From NCBI GenBank assembly GCA_900545035.1, contig UQXM01000089.1, positions 1 to 7,588 on the forward strand: a stretch of 7,588 nucleotides of DNA, written 5' to 3'. Position 1 is the stretch's first letter. Every line of letters begins with the position of its first letter. The position numbers and the translations under genes are program-made. Below the pieces are notes generated by a model, which was not told where the DNA came from, searched no databases, and worked only from the letters and a program-made list of their open reading frames with translations. This stretch comes from an uncultured Fusobacterium sp. GTDB taxonomy: Bacteria; Fusobacteriota; Fusobacteriia; Fusobacteriales; Fusobacteriaceae. Of the stretch, positions 1 to 5,953 are shown one piece after another.

Positions 1-85
1 TGAATTGTCGGATGAGGTACAAAAGGAAATTATTGAGCGTACACATAAACAAAAGTGCTGTTAAAATTAAAATCAGGTTTTTCAT
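1..85 (-). CDS. Start of an unidentified short-leader protein (partial, cut by window edge)
   Basis: An open frame runs from an ATG at 85-83 to the window edge, 28 codons without a stop. It begins MKNLILILTALLFMC, a charged start followed by a hydrophobic stretch, so it would be exported or membrane-anchored. The Cys at residue 15 is preceded by L-F-M, which is a poor lipobox, so a lipoprotein is only possible. It starts 5 bases after the stop of the SPFH gene, and the AGAGGA within that gene's last codons is placed as a ribosome site, so the two would be co-transcribed. Beyond about codon 15 the codons (ACG, CTC, CGA) are unlike the rest of the window. The opposite strand over the same bases also reads as a plausible protein tail, so this may be a disrupted or chance frame. 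No family is recognised. Confidence 0.4.
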   Translation of the reverse strand, partial: MKNLILILTALLFMCTLNNFLLYLIRQF

Positions 86-90
86 AAGCC

Positions 91-1020
91 TTATTCCTCT
101 TCTTTTTTAAACATCTCTCCCACAACAGAAGTGATAGAAGCGATATTTTGAAGTTCTGACGGAATAATAATTTTTGTAGCTTTTCCGTCAGCCACTTTTT
201 CAAATGTTTCCATTCCTTTAAGAGCAAGCACTTCTTTTGTTGCTCCTGCTTTGTTAAGAGCAACTATTGCTTCTGCTTTGGCTTTCTGAATAGAAAGAAT
301 TGCTGCAGCCTGTCCTTCGGCTTCTTTTTCAAGACTTTGCTTTTTAGCTTCTGCTCTTAATATTGCAGCTTCTTTTTCTGCTTCCGCTCTCAAAATCTGA
401 GAAGTTTTTTCTCCCTCTGCCACAAGAATAGCTGCTTCTTTCTGTCCTTCAGCTCTTCTTATGGCTTCTCTTTTTTCTCTTTCCGCTTTCATTTGTTTTT
501 CCATTGCATCTTGAATTTCTCTCGGAGGAATAATATTTTTCAGCTCAATTCTGTTTATTTTTATTCCCCATGGGTCTGTTGCTTCATCAAGAACGGCTCT
601 CATTTTTGTATTGATTGTATCTCTTGAAGTAAGAGTTGTGTCAAGTTCCATTTCCCCGATTATATTTCTAAGTGTTGTAGCAGTCAGATTTTCGATGGCA
701 CTCATAGGATGCTCTACACCGTAAGTATAAAGTTTTGGGTCTGTAATTTGAAAATATACAACAGAATCTATCTGCATTGTAACATTATCTTTTGTTATAA
801 CAGGCTGTGGCGGAAAATCTATTACTTGTTCTTTCAAAGACACAATTTTTACAATTCTGTCCACAAAAGGCATTAAAATATTAAGCCCTACCTGCCAAGT
901 TGTTAAATATCCTCCAAGTCTTTCAATGACATATGCTTTTGACTGAGATACTATTCTTACATGAAATGCAAGCAGCACTATTATCAAAAGTAAAAGTACA
1001 AATATGAAAAATATATTCAT
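91..1020 (-). CDS. SPFH/Band 7 (stomatin/paraslipin-like) membrane protein
   Basis: The 309-residue protein has the stomatin-like layout. A single N-terminal membrane segment (about residues 3-19) is followed by a Band 7/PHB domain (about 22-190) with the typical 'QSKAYVIERLGGY' entry and the proline-rich 'DFPPQPVITKDNV' segment (68-80). Then comes a long Ala/Glu/Lys coiled-coil stretch rich in AEGE/AEAE repeats (about 175-255), and a C-terminal 'KIIIPSEL' segment (283-290) before an acidic KKEEE end. Length and order match QmcA/YbbK-type proteins (about 305 residues). Family members oligomerise into membrane scaffolds linked to protein quality control and proteases; its partner here is unknown. 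The start is set by an AGGAGG site six bases upstream on the minus strand. No NfeD-type partner gene is recognisable next to it, although the downstream gene is cut off. No catalytic function is expected. Confidence 0.92.
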   Translation of the reverse strand: MNIFFIFVLLLLIIVLLAFHVRIVSQSKAYVIERLGGYLTTWQVGLNILMPFVDRIVKIVSLKEQVIDFPPQPVITKDNVTMQIDSVVYFQITDPKLYTYGVEHPMSAIENLTATTLRNIIGEMELDTTLTSRDTINTKMRAVLDEATDPWGIKINRIELKNIIPPREIQDAMEKQMKAEREKREAIRRAEGQKEAAILVAEGEKTSQILRAEAEKEAAILRAEAKKQSLEKEAEGQAAAILSIQKAKAEAIVALNKAGATKEVLALKGMETFEKVADGKATKIIIPSELQNIASITSVVGEMFKKEEE

Positions 1021-1058
1021 ATAATTCCTCCTTAAAAGTAATTTTTTATCTTAGACAT

Positions 1059-1064
1059 ATTATA
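1059..1064 (-). promoter_or_regulatory. Candidate -10 box for the SPFH gene
   Basis: The minus strand reads TATAAT here, about 40 bases before the SPFH start codon. A perfect TTGACA lies at 1079-1074 on the same strand, but only 9 bases away, too close for a normal -35/-10 pair. At the correct 17-base distance the -35 hexamer is poor (ACGCAA). One of the two hexamers is probably part of the real promoter; which one cannot be decided by eye. Confidence 0.35.
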
Positions 1065-1118
1065 CTATATTTTTGTCAATTTTGCGTTATTATTTATTTT
1101 CAGAAAAAAATTTCATCG

Positions 1119-1139
1119 TTTCATAATAGTGTTATGAAA
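1119..1139. promoter_or_regulatory. 21-bp inverted repeat, candidate operator
   Basis: TTTCATAA (1119-1126) and TTATGAAA (1132-1139) form perfect 8-bp arms around a 5-base centre (TAGTG). The size and symmetry suit a dimeric regulator such as a TetR-family protein. It sits between the divergent SPFH and tetR genes, upstream of both sets of promoter-like boxes. TetR repressors commonly bind palindromes in the spacer next to their own gene, so the product of the adjacent tetR gene is the natural candidate ligand; this is inference. Confidence 0.4.
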
Positions 1140-1200
1140 TAAAAAATAACTTTGTTATGTTTTGCTGAAAATATTATATATTATAATCCTTAATTTTCAG

Positions 1201-1229
1201 TTGCTTAATTTGAAAAAGTGCGATATAAT
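1201..1229 (+). promoter_or_regulatory. Candidate promoter of the tetR-porin unit
   Basis: TTGCTT (1201-1206) and TATAAT (1224-1229) are separated by 17 bases, the preferred sigma-70 spacing; the -10 is perfect and the -35 keeps TTG. Transcription would start near 1236, leaving a leader of about 63 bases before the tetR ATG. That leader carries two copies of TTTGTTAT (1241 and 1273). A second TATAAT at 1182-1187 has only a 14-base distance to TTGCTG and is less likely. Confidence 0.45.
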
Positions 1230-1298
1230 TACTACTGTATTTTGTTATATATTTAAAAAAACTTTTTATATTTTTGTTATGTTATATCAGGAGGAATT

Positions 1299-1901
1299 AT
1301 GCCGAGAACATTAAATTTTTCAAAAGACGAAATTTTGCAGGTAGCTTACCATATTCTTATAGAAGAGGGAATGAAAAGCATCACTGCCAGAAATATTGCC
1401 AAAAAACTTGGTTCTTCCACTATTTCAATATATTCAAACTTTAAATCAATGGCAGATTTAAAAAATGAAATGTCAAGGCTTGCCAAAAATAAACTTTTTG
1501 ACATAACAAAAAAAGAGTATACAGATCAGGGACTTTTAAATATCGGTATCGGAATATGTATTTTTGCAAAGCAGGAAAAAGCTCTTTTCAGATCTATTTT
1601 TTTAAGAGAAGATTTATCAAAAGACTTTATTGATGAAATTATCACAGATTTAAAAAACCTTATTATTGCAAATTTCAGAGCGGATGAAAGATATAATCAC
1701 CTTTCGGACGAAGTTATTGAATGGATGTTGAAAAAAGGGTGGTGGTATGTACAGGGATATGCTTCCCTTATCTGTTCAGGATTTTACAATCCCACATATG
1801 ATGATATTTTAAAAGAACTTCGTGATATGGGATCCGTTATTGTTCATGCAGGACTTGAGCTAATGACAAAGACAGCTGACACTGAAAAAGCTGAATTATA
1901 A
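1299..1901 (+). CDS. TetR/AcrR-family transcriptional regulator
   Basis: The 200-residue protein has an N-terminal TetR DNA-binding domain. A first helix (about 8-23, 'SKDEILQVAYHILIEEG') is followed by the helix-turn-helix at about 28-50, with the family pattern 'ITARNIAKKLGSSTISIYSNFKS' split as T-ARNIAKKLG and S-ISIYSNFKS. The rest (about 60-190) is the variable ligand-binding and dimerisation part, with aromatic residues near 147-165 ('GWWYVQGYASL') that could line a hydrophobic pocket. Length is typical. The start follows AGGAGG at 1289-1294. The FadL-like transporter gene begins 45 bp downstream on the same strand with no clear terminator between, so the two are probably co-transcribed, and the regulator may sense a hydrophobic compound the barrel imports. 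Direct autorepression through the upstream palindrome is plausible. The ligand is not deducible. Confidence 0.9.
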   Translation: MPRTLNFSKDEILQVAYHILIEEGMKSITARNIAKKLGSSTISIYSNFKSMADLKNEMSRLAKNKLFDITKKEYTDQGLLNIGIGICIFAKQEKALFRSIFLREDLSKDFIDEIITDLKNLIIANFRADERYNHLSDEVIEWMLKKGWWYVQGYASLICSGFYNPTYDDILKELRDMGSVIVHAGLELMTKTADTEKAEL

Positions 1902-1946
1902 AGTTTAATAATTAATTTTTACATATTTTATTTTTAAGGGGGATTA

Positions 1947-3338
1947 ATGAAAAAATCATTACTTATTTTATCTTTAATAGCTTCTGCAAATGCTTTTGCA
2001 GGAAGTATCGACTATCTTGCACAACAAGACGCAGAATATTTTGCACATCCGTCTATGATTGGTAAAATCGGAGTATCAGGGGCATATTACAACCCTGCTG
2101 GAACTGTATTTTTAGAGGACGGACTTTATGTTCAATTAAACTCACAGACACTGTTAAAAAATTATGAAATGGAAACTGTTATGGCTGGAACAGATAAACT
2201 TAGCCATGAAAGCGATCACCCTACACTTTTTGTTCCAAGTATTCAGATAGTTAAAAAAGAGGGAGACAGATCATATTTCTTACATGCAGGAGCAGCAGCA
2301 GGGGGAGGAAAAGTTAAATATGATAACGGAATCTCTGCTTTTGAAGTAATCGGAGCAGGAATTATGAAATCATTTAATACTGAATTTTTGGCACCTGGAA
2401 TTAAAAATGAAAATTATTTTCCAGGAACTACTGTTAGATATTTAGGTGGTTCTACTGTTAACGGGTCGTCATATTATTTTAACACTACTTTTGGAATGGC
2501 ACAAAAAATAAATTCTAAATTCAGTATTGCCGGTGGAGTAAGAGTAATGTATGTTACAAGAGAGTTAAATGGTTCTGCTGATTATGAACTTGATTTAAAA
2601 AAAGGTGAATTCTCAATAGGAAAAGGAAATATTCATGTTGATATAGATTCTGAAAGAACAGGTTGGGGAGTTGGAGGAGTTATAGGTTTTAACTACCAAC
2701 CTACTGACAAATTAAATATCGGATTTAAATATGAATCAGAAGTACATTTAAATCTTGATGCTGACGGAAGTATAAAAACATCTTCTAAAGACACTCTTCT
2801 TTTCGAACAAAATCTTACAGGAAAAGGAAGTATTACTGACGGAATTAATAATACATTAAAAGGGCAACCTGTTATTGCAGAATGGCTTGTTGACGGAAAT
2901 AGAAATCTTCCTGCTATGATGGCTCTTGGAGTTTCTTATCAACTTACTGACAGAATTACATTATTGACATCAGGAAACTATTACTTTATAAAAGATGCAA
3001 ACACAGATAATCCTTACGACCATTACGATAACGGTTACGAAGTATCAGTAGGGGTTGACTATAAATTAAATGATAAATGGACACTTATGGCAGGATATCA
3101 GTACACTGACACAGGAGCAAACGAACATACTTACAAAGACACAGACTATGCTCTTGACGCAGATATGTACGGAGCAGGGGTAAAATATACTCCTGACGAA
3201 ACAAAAGAATTTTTGATTTCATACGCTTATGTTGACTATAAAAACGGAACTGCTGTTGACAGAAAAACAGGAGCAAAAACTACTACATTCAAAAAACAAG
3301 TAGATGCCATAGCTCTTTCTGCAACATTTAAATTCTAA
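1947..3338 (+). CDS. FadL/OmpP1/TodX-family outer-membrane transport protein
   Basis: The 463-residue precursor begins with a clear Sec signal peptide (MKKSLLILSLIASANAFA, cut expected after Ala18). The mature N-terminus has the FadL-type plug region with the NPAG motif at 49-52 ('GAYYNPAGTVF'). The remainder alternates Gly/aromatic-rich strands typical of a beta-barrel ('GWGVGGVIGFNYQP', 'WTLMAGYQYTDT', 'LISYAYVDYK') and ends in Phe463 ('AIALSATFKF'), the usual signal for outer-membrane barrel assembly. FadL relatives are 14-strand channels that take hydrophobic molecules such as long-chain fatty acids through the outer membrane; the substrate here is not known. The start is fixed by AAGGGGG just upstream (1936-1942). 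The upstream tetR gene on the same strand is the likely regulator. The N-terminal plug is less conserved than in well-studied FadL, so another barrel family is a remote alternative. Confidence 0.8.
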   Translation: MKKSLLILSLIASANAFAGSIDYLAQQDAEYFAHPSMIGKIGVSGAYYNPAGTVFLEDGLYVQLNSQTLLKNYEMETVMAGTDKLSHESDHPTLFVPSIQIVKKEGDRSYFLHAGAAAGGGKVKYDNGISAFEVIGAGIMKSFNTEFLAPGIKNENYFPGTTVRYLGGSTVNGSSYYFNTTFGMAQKINSKFSIAGGVRVMYVTRELNGSADYELDLKKGEFSIGKGNIHVDIDSERTGWGVGGVIGFNYQPTDKLNIGFKYESEVHLNLDADGSIKTSSKDTLLFEQNLTGKGSITDGINNTLKGQPVIAEWLVDGNRNLPAMMALGVSYQLTDRITLLTSGNYYFIKDANTDNPYDHYDNGYEVSVGVDYKLNDKWTLMAGYQYTDTGANEHTYKDTDYALDADMYGAGVKYTPDETKEFLISYAYVDYKNGTAVDRKTGAKTTTFKKQVDAIALSATFKF

Positions 3339-3368
3339 TGTTCGGATACGGAAAATATTTTTAATCTG

Positions 3369-3397
3369 TTGACACATGAAAAATATAGTTATATAAT
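3369..3397 (+). promoter_or_regulatory. Consensus sigma-70 promoter of the thi operon
   Basis: A perfect TTGACA (3369-3374) and perfect TATAAT (3392-3397) are separated by exactly 17 bases. Transcription would begin near 3404, about 15-20 bases before the TPP aptamer. There is no GC-rich hairpin with a T-run between the porin stop (3338) and this promoter, so some read-through from the porin gene is possible, but it would still meet the riboswitch. Confidence 0.85.
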
Positions 3398-3420
3398 TTT
3401 ATAGTAAAATAATAAATACA

Positions 3421-3508
3421 AATTACTGGAGGAGCCTTAACCGGCTGAGAGGAGATTCGTTCTCGACTCTTATTACCTGAACTGGATAATACCAGCGGAG
3501 GGAAGTAT
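3421..3508 (+). ncRNA. TPP riboswitch aptamer (THI element)
   Basis: The conserved THI-box blocks appear in the right order: GCC...GGCTGAGA (3434-3450), ACCTGAACTGGATAAT (3475-3490), then ACCAGCGGAGGGAAGT (3491-3506). Visible helices are TACT/AGTA closing the aptamer (3424-3427 with 3504-3507), GCC/GGC (3434-3436 with 3442-3444), an extra GAGA-TTCGT-TCTC hairpin (3452-3464) and CTGG/CCAG (3482-3485 with 3492-3495). CTGAGA and CTGGATAA are the segments that contact thiamin pyrophosphate in known members. One deviation is ACCTGAACTGG where ACCTGATCTGG is usual. It lies directly upstream of thiSGHFE and is followed by a terminator, so TPP binding should turn the operon off by stopping transcription. 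Confidence 0.95.
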
Positions 3509-3549
3509 TAAAACTGTTTGCTGTTTTGCTTTAAGCTATGCAGATTTAT

Positions 3550-3576
3550 GCTCTGACTTCCGTCAGAGCTTTTTTT
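3550..3576 (+). terminator. Riboswitch-controlled intrinsic terminator
   Basis: GCTCTGAC (3550-3557) and GTCAGAGC (3562-3569) form a perfect 8-bp stem with a TTCC loop, followed by seven T residues (3570-3576). The loop and upper left arm, ACTTCC (3556-3561), are complementary to GGAAGT (3501-3506) in the 3' strand of the aptamer. Without TPP that pairing would break the terminator; with TPP the aptamer holds GGAAGT and the terminator forms. The pairing is seen in the sequence; the switching is inferred from how this class works. Confidence 0.9.
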
Positions 3577-3634
3577 ATTACAATTTCTTCATATTTGTAT
3601 TTTATTATATAATAATTTGTTTAGGAGGGAAGAA

Positions 3635-3847
3635 ATGGAAATCACACTGAACGGTAAAAAAACAGAACTTGAAAAAGAAATGTCTGTAACAGATTTTATC
3701 CAAAAACTTAGTCAGGAAAAAAATATGACTCTTTCAGGTGCTGTTGTTTTAATTGATGATGAAGTAATAAAAAAAGCTGATTGGGACAAATCTTTCGTAA
3801 AAGCAGGAGCCGCTGTTGAAGTTTTGGCTTTTGTATCAGGGGGATAA
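3635..3847 (+). CDS. thiS: ThiS, sulfur carrier protein for thiazole synthesis
   Basis: A 70-residue ubiquitin-fold protein that carries sulfur as a C-terminal thiocarboxylate to the thiazole synthase ThiG. It has the ThiS pattern: an N-terminal strand 'MEITLNGKK', a helix around 18-28, 'GAVVLIDDEVI' (35-45), then 'VKAGAAVEVLAFVSGG', ending in the required Gly69-Gly70 that ThiF adenylates. The start at 3635 is chosen because AGGAGG (3623-3628) lies six bases upstream; an in-frame TTG at 3617 would put that ribosome site inside the gene. It is the first gene after the TPP riboswitch. Unlike the rest of the operon it is not coupled to its neighbour: 223 structured bases separate it from thiG. 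Confidence 0.95.
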   Translation: MEITLNGKKTELEKEMSVTDFIQKLSQEKNMTLSGAVVLIDDEVIKKADWDKSFVKAGAAVEVLAFVSGG

Positions 3848-3870
3848 AATTAAAAAAATTATAAAAAACT

Positions 3871-4047
3871 CTCGGCATTAAAATTATTTTCGTAATTAAT
3901 GCAGAGAACTGAACGCTAAAAAATGATATGTTTGAGGGCAAAGCCCGAGTTTATCATTTTTAGTGAAGTGAACAAAATTAATAGAAAAAATTTTTCAGCC
4001 GAGCAATTTTCTTTGCATACTTTCTTTGATTGCACAAAGAAAATATG
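3871..4047. repeat. Three-hairpin palindromic element between thiS and thiG
   Basis: The 223-bp thiS-thiG spacer (3848-4070) is packed with inverted repeats. Hairpin 1: CTCGGCATTAA (3871-3881) with TTAATGCAGAG (3896-3906), one mismatch. Hairpin 2: CTAAAAAATGATA (3916-3928) with TATCATTTTTAG (3952-3963), one bulge, capped by GGGC-AAA-GCCC (3936-3946). Hairpin 3: CATACTTTCTTTG (4016-4028) with CAAAGAAAATATG (4035-4047), 12 of 13 paired. CTCGGC (3871-3876) and GCCGAG (3998-4003) can also pair across the first two hairpins. No arm is followed by a proper terminator T-run. This resembles a REP/MITE-like intergenic palindromic repeat, or an RNA element affecting mRNA processing or thiG translation. 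Copy number in the genome cannot be judged from one window. Confidence 0.6.
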
Positions 4048-4070
4048 AATTAAATTTAATGGAGGACACT

Positions 4071-4847
4071 ATGGATAAATTAATTTTAAAGGGACATGAA
4101 TTTGAAAGCAGACTGCTTACAGGAACAGGAAAATTTTCAGACAAAAATCTTATAGCACCAATGCTTGAGGCAAGCAAATCAAATATAATCACAATGGCAC
4201 TTAGAAGAATAAACTTCGATAATCCAAAAGAAAATATTCTTAACTACATTCCAAAAGGAATAACTCTTCTGCCAAATACATCAGGAGCAAGAAATGCGGA
4301 AGAAGCTGTTAAAATAGCAAGAATTGCCAGAGAAGCAGGATGCGGAGATTTCATTAAAATAGAAATTATAAACGATATGAAATATCTTATGCCTGATAAC
4401 GAAGAAACAGTAAAAGCCACAAAAATTCTTGCAGCAGAAGGATTTATTGTTCTTCCTTATATCATGCCTGACCTTATTACAGCAAAAAAACTTGAAGAAG
4501 CAGGAGCTGCTGCTGTTATGCCTCTTGGAGCACCAATCGGGTCAAACAAAGGACTTCTTACAAAACCTCTTATTGAAATGTTAAACGACAACAAAAAACT
4601 TCCGATTATCGTTGATGCAGGAATAGGAGCACCTTCACAAGCAGCTGAAGCTATGGAGATGGGAGTTGACGCAGTTCTTGTAAATACAGCAATCTCTACT
4701 GCAGAAGATCCCGTTATGATGGGAAAAGCTTTTGCTATGGCTGTTGAAGCAGGAAGAATGGCATATCTTGCAAAACTTGCAAAAACTTCAAAATATGCAA
4801 ATGCTTCATCGCCTCTTACAGATTTCCTTTTCAGAGGTGATAAATAA
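4071..4847 (+). CDS. thiG: ThiG, thiazole synthase
   Basis: A 258-residue TIM-barrel enzyme that condenses deoxyxylulose 5-phosphate, dehydroglycine (from ThiH) and sulfur (from ThiS-thiocarboxylate) into the thiazole phosphate of thiamin. Family motifs are in order: 'LLTGTGKF' (15-22), 'LLPNTSGARNAEEAV' (66-80), 'GDFIKIEII' (92-100) with Lys96 at the Schiff-base position and Glu98 beside it, 'AAAVMPLGAPIGSNKGL' (146-162) and 'VDAGIGAPSQAAEAMEMG' (181-198) with Asp182. Length matches the family (about 255). The start at 4071 is preferred because GGAGG (4061-4065) sits five bases upstream and MDKLILKG is the usual beginning; the frame is open farther upstream (for example an ATG at 4059), but that would run through the ribosome site and hairpin 3. 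Its stop TAA shares a base with the thiH ATG. It functions as a complex with ThiS and, in bacteria with ThiH, with ThiH. Confidence 0.97.
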   Translation: MDKLILKGHEFESRLLTGTGKFSDKNLIAPMLEASKSNIITMALRRINFDNPKENILNYIPKGITLLPNTSGARNAEEAVKIARIAREAGCGDFIKIEIINDMKYLMPDNEETVKATKILAAEGFIVLPYIMPDLITAKKLEEAGAAAVMPLGAPIGSNKGLLTKPLIEMLNDNKKLPIIVDAGIGAPSQAAEAMEMGVDAVLVNTAISTAEDPVMMGKAFAMAVEAGRMAYLAKLAKTSKYANASSPLTDFLFRGDK

Positions 4848-5953
4848 TGGGATTTTATGATGTCATAGAAAAATGGAAAGATTTTGATTTTGACGGCTAT
4901 TTTTCCCGTGTTACTGACGAAAATATAGTTGAAAGCATATATAAGGAAAAACTTACTGAATACGATTTTCTTAATCTTCTTTCTCCGCAGGCAAAAAATC
5001 ATCTTGAAAAAATGGCAAGAAGAGCTCAGGAAATTAAAACACAGCATTTCGGAAATATAATTTCCCTTTATATGCCTATATATATTTCAAATTTCTGTAC
5101 AAACAACTGTGCTTACTGCGGATTTTCCAAAAAAAATCATATAATCAGAAAACACCAAAATCTTGAGCAGATAGAGGAAGAAGCAAAAGAGATTGCAAAA
5201 CAGGGAGTGGAACATATTCTTATGCTGACAGGAGAAGCTCACGGACTTGTTACTCTTGATTATTTGAAAGACGCTGTTAAAATATTAAAAAAATATTTTA
5301 ATTCTGTTTCAATAGAAGTTATGCCTCTTGAAGAATGGGAATACAAAGAACTTGTAGATATCGGCGTTGACGGACTTACTGTATATCAAGAAACATACAA
5401 CGAAGAAATCTATGATAAAGTACATATTTCAGGAAAGAAAAAAGATTATCATTTCCGTCTGAACACTCCGGAAAGAGGGGCGAAAGCAGGAATGAGAACT
5501 GTTGGAATCGGACCTCTTTTTGGACTTAGTGAAATAAAAAAAGAAGCCTTTTTTGCAGGACTTCATCTGAAATATCTTACTGACAATTATCTGAATTCAT
5601 CATTTTCTATCTCTCTTCCAAGAATAAACCCGGCAGAGGGAGGCTTCCAGCCTGACCACCCGCTAGATGATATTACATTTGTACAGTTTATGACTGCATT
5701 CAGACTGTTTCAGGTAAAAGCAGACATTAATATTTCCACAAGAGAAATTGCAAGTTTCAGAGATCATCTGATGCATATGGGAATTACAAAAATGTCCGTT
5801 GGCTCAAAAACAGATGTGGGAGGATACACAGAAAATGACCCTTCTACTTGTCAGTTTGAAATCAGCGACAACAGAAGTGCGGTAGAAACAATTCAGGCTA
5901 TAAGAGATAACGGTTTTCAGCCTGTATTCAAAGATTGGGAGCAGATTGTGTAA
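4847..5953 (+). CDS. thiH: ThiH, 2-iminoacetate synthase (radical SAM tyrosine lyase)
   Basis: A 368-residue radical SAM enzyme that cleaves L-tyrosine to p-cresol and dehydroglycine (2-iminoacetate), the glycine-derived unit used by ThiG. The 4Fe-4S site is the CxxxCxxC motif 'NFCTNNCAYCGF' with Cys84, Cys88 and Cys91. Other ThiH segments are 'MLTGEA' (126-131), 'VYQETYN' (179-185), 'FRLNTPERGAKAGMR' (203-217), 'SLPRINPAEGGF' (256-267), 'STREIASFRD' (297-306) and 'MSVGSKTDVGGY' (316-327). Length is normal (about 370). It starts in a TAATG overlap with thiG and ends in the same kind of overlap with thiF, so translation should be coupled. Its iron-sulfur chemistry and p-cresol by-product fit an anaerobe; aerobes such as Bacillus use ThiO instead. 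Confidence 0.97.
   Translation: MGFYDVIEKWKDFDFDGYFSRVTDENIVESIYKEKLTEYDFLNLLSPQAKNHLEKMARRAQEIKTQHFGNIISLYMPIYISNFCTNNCAYCGFSKKNHIIRKHQNLEQIEEEAKEIAKQGVEHILMLTGEAHGLVTLDYLKDAVKILKKYFNSVSIEVMPLEEWEYKELVDIGVDGLTVYQETYNEEIYDKVHISGKKKDYHFRLNTPERGAKAGMRTVGIGPLFGLSEIKKEAFFAGLHLKYLTDNYLNSSFSISLPRINPAEGGFQPDHPLDDITFVQFMTAFRLFQVKADINISTREIASFRDHLMHMGITKMSVGSKTDVGGYTENDPSTCQFEISDNRSAVETIQAIRDNGFQPVFKDWEQIV

Noticed and set aside
3339..3368. A terminator for the porin gene
   Set aside because: The short spacer has a T-run (near 3358) but no stable stem before it, so no intrinsic terminator could be supported.
3585..3613. A second promoter after the riboswitch terminator (TATAAT at 3608-3613)
   Set aside because: The -35 at the right distance is TTCTTC, which is weak, and such A+T-rich leaders often contain a TATAAT by chance. 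A riboswitch-independent promoter here is not supported.
3617..3634. TTG as an earlier start for thiS
   Set aside because: The extra residues would be encoded by the ribosome site itself (AGGAGG at 3623-3628); the ATG at 3635 has ideal spacing and gives the standard ThiS beginning.
3923..4048. A 41-codon plus-strand frame beginning MICLRAKPEFII within the thiS-thiG spacer
   Set aside because: It has no ribosome site, lies wholly inside the palindromic element and its start sits in a hairpin arm. It is more likely a by-product of the repeat sequence than a gene.
4026..4070. Upstream extension of thiG (ATT at 4026 or ATG at 4059)
   Set aside because: The extension runs through hairpin 3 and the GGAGG site, and the extra residues do not resemble any ThiG N-terminus.
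4457..5047. A 196-codon minus-strand open frame over thiG and thiH
   Set aside because: It lies antisense to two firmly identified genes, and its protein is low-complexity Ala/Ser/Ile-rich as expected from a reversed coding frame.
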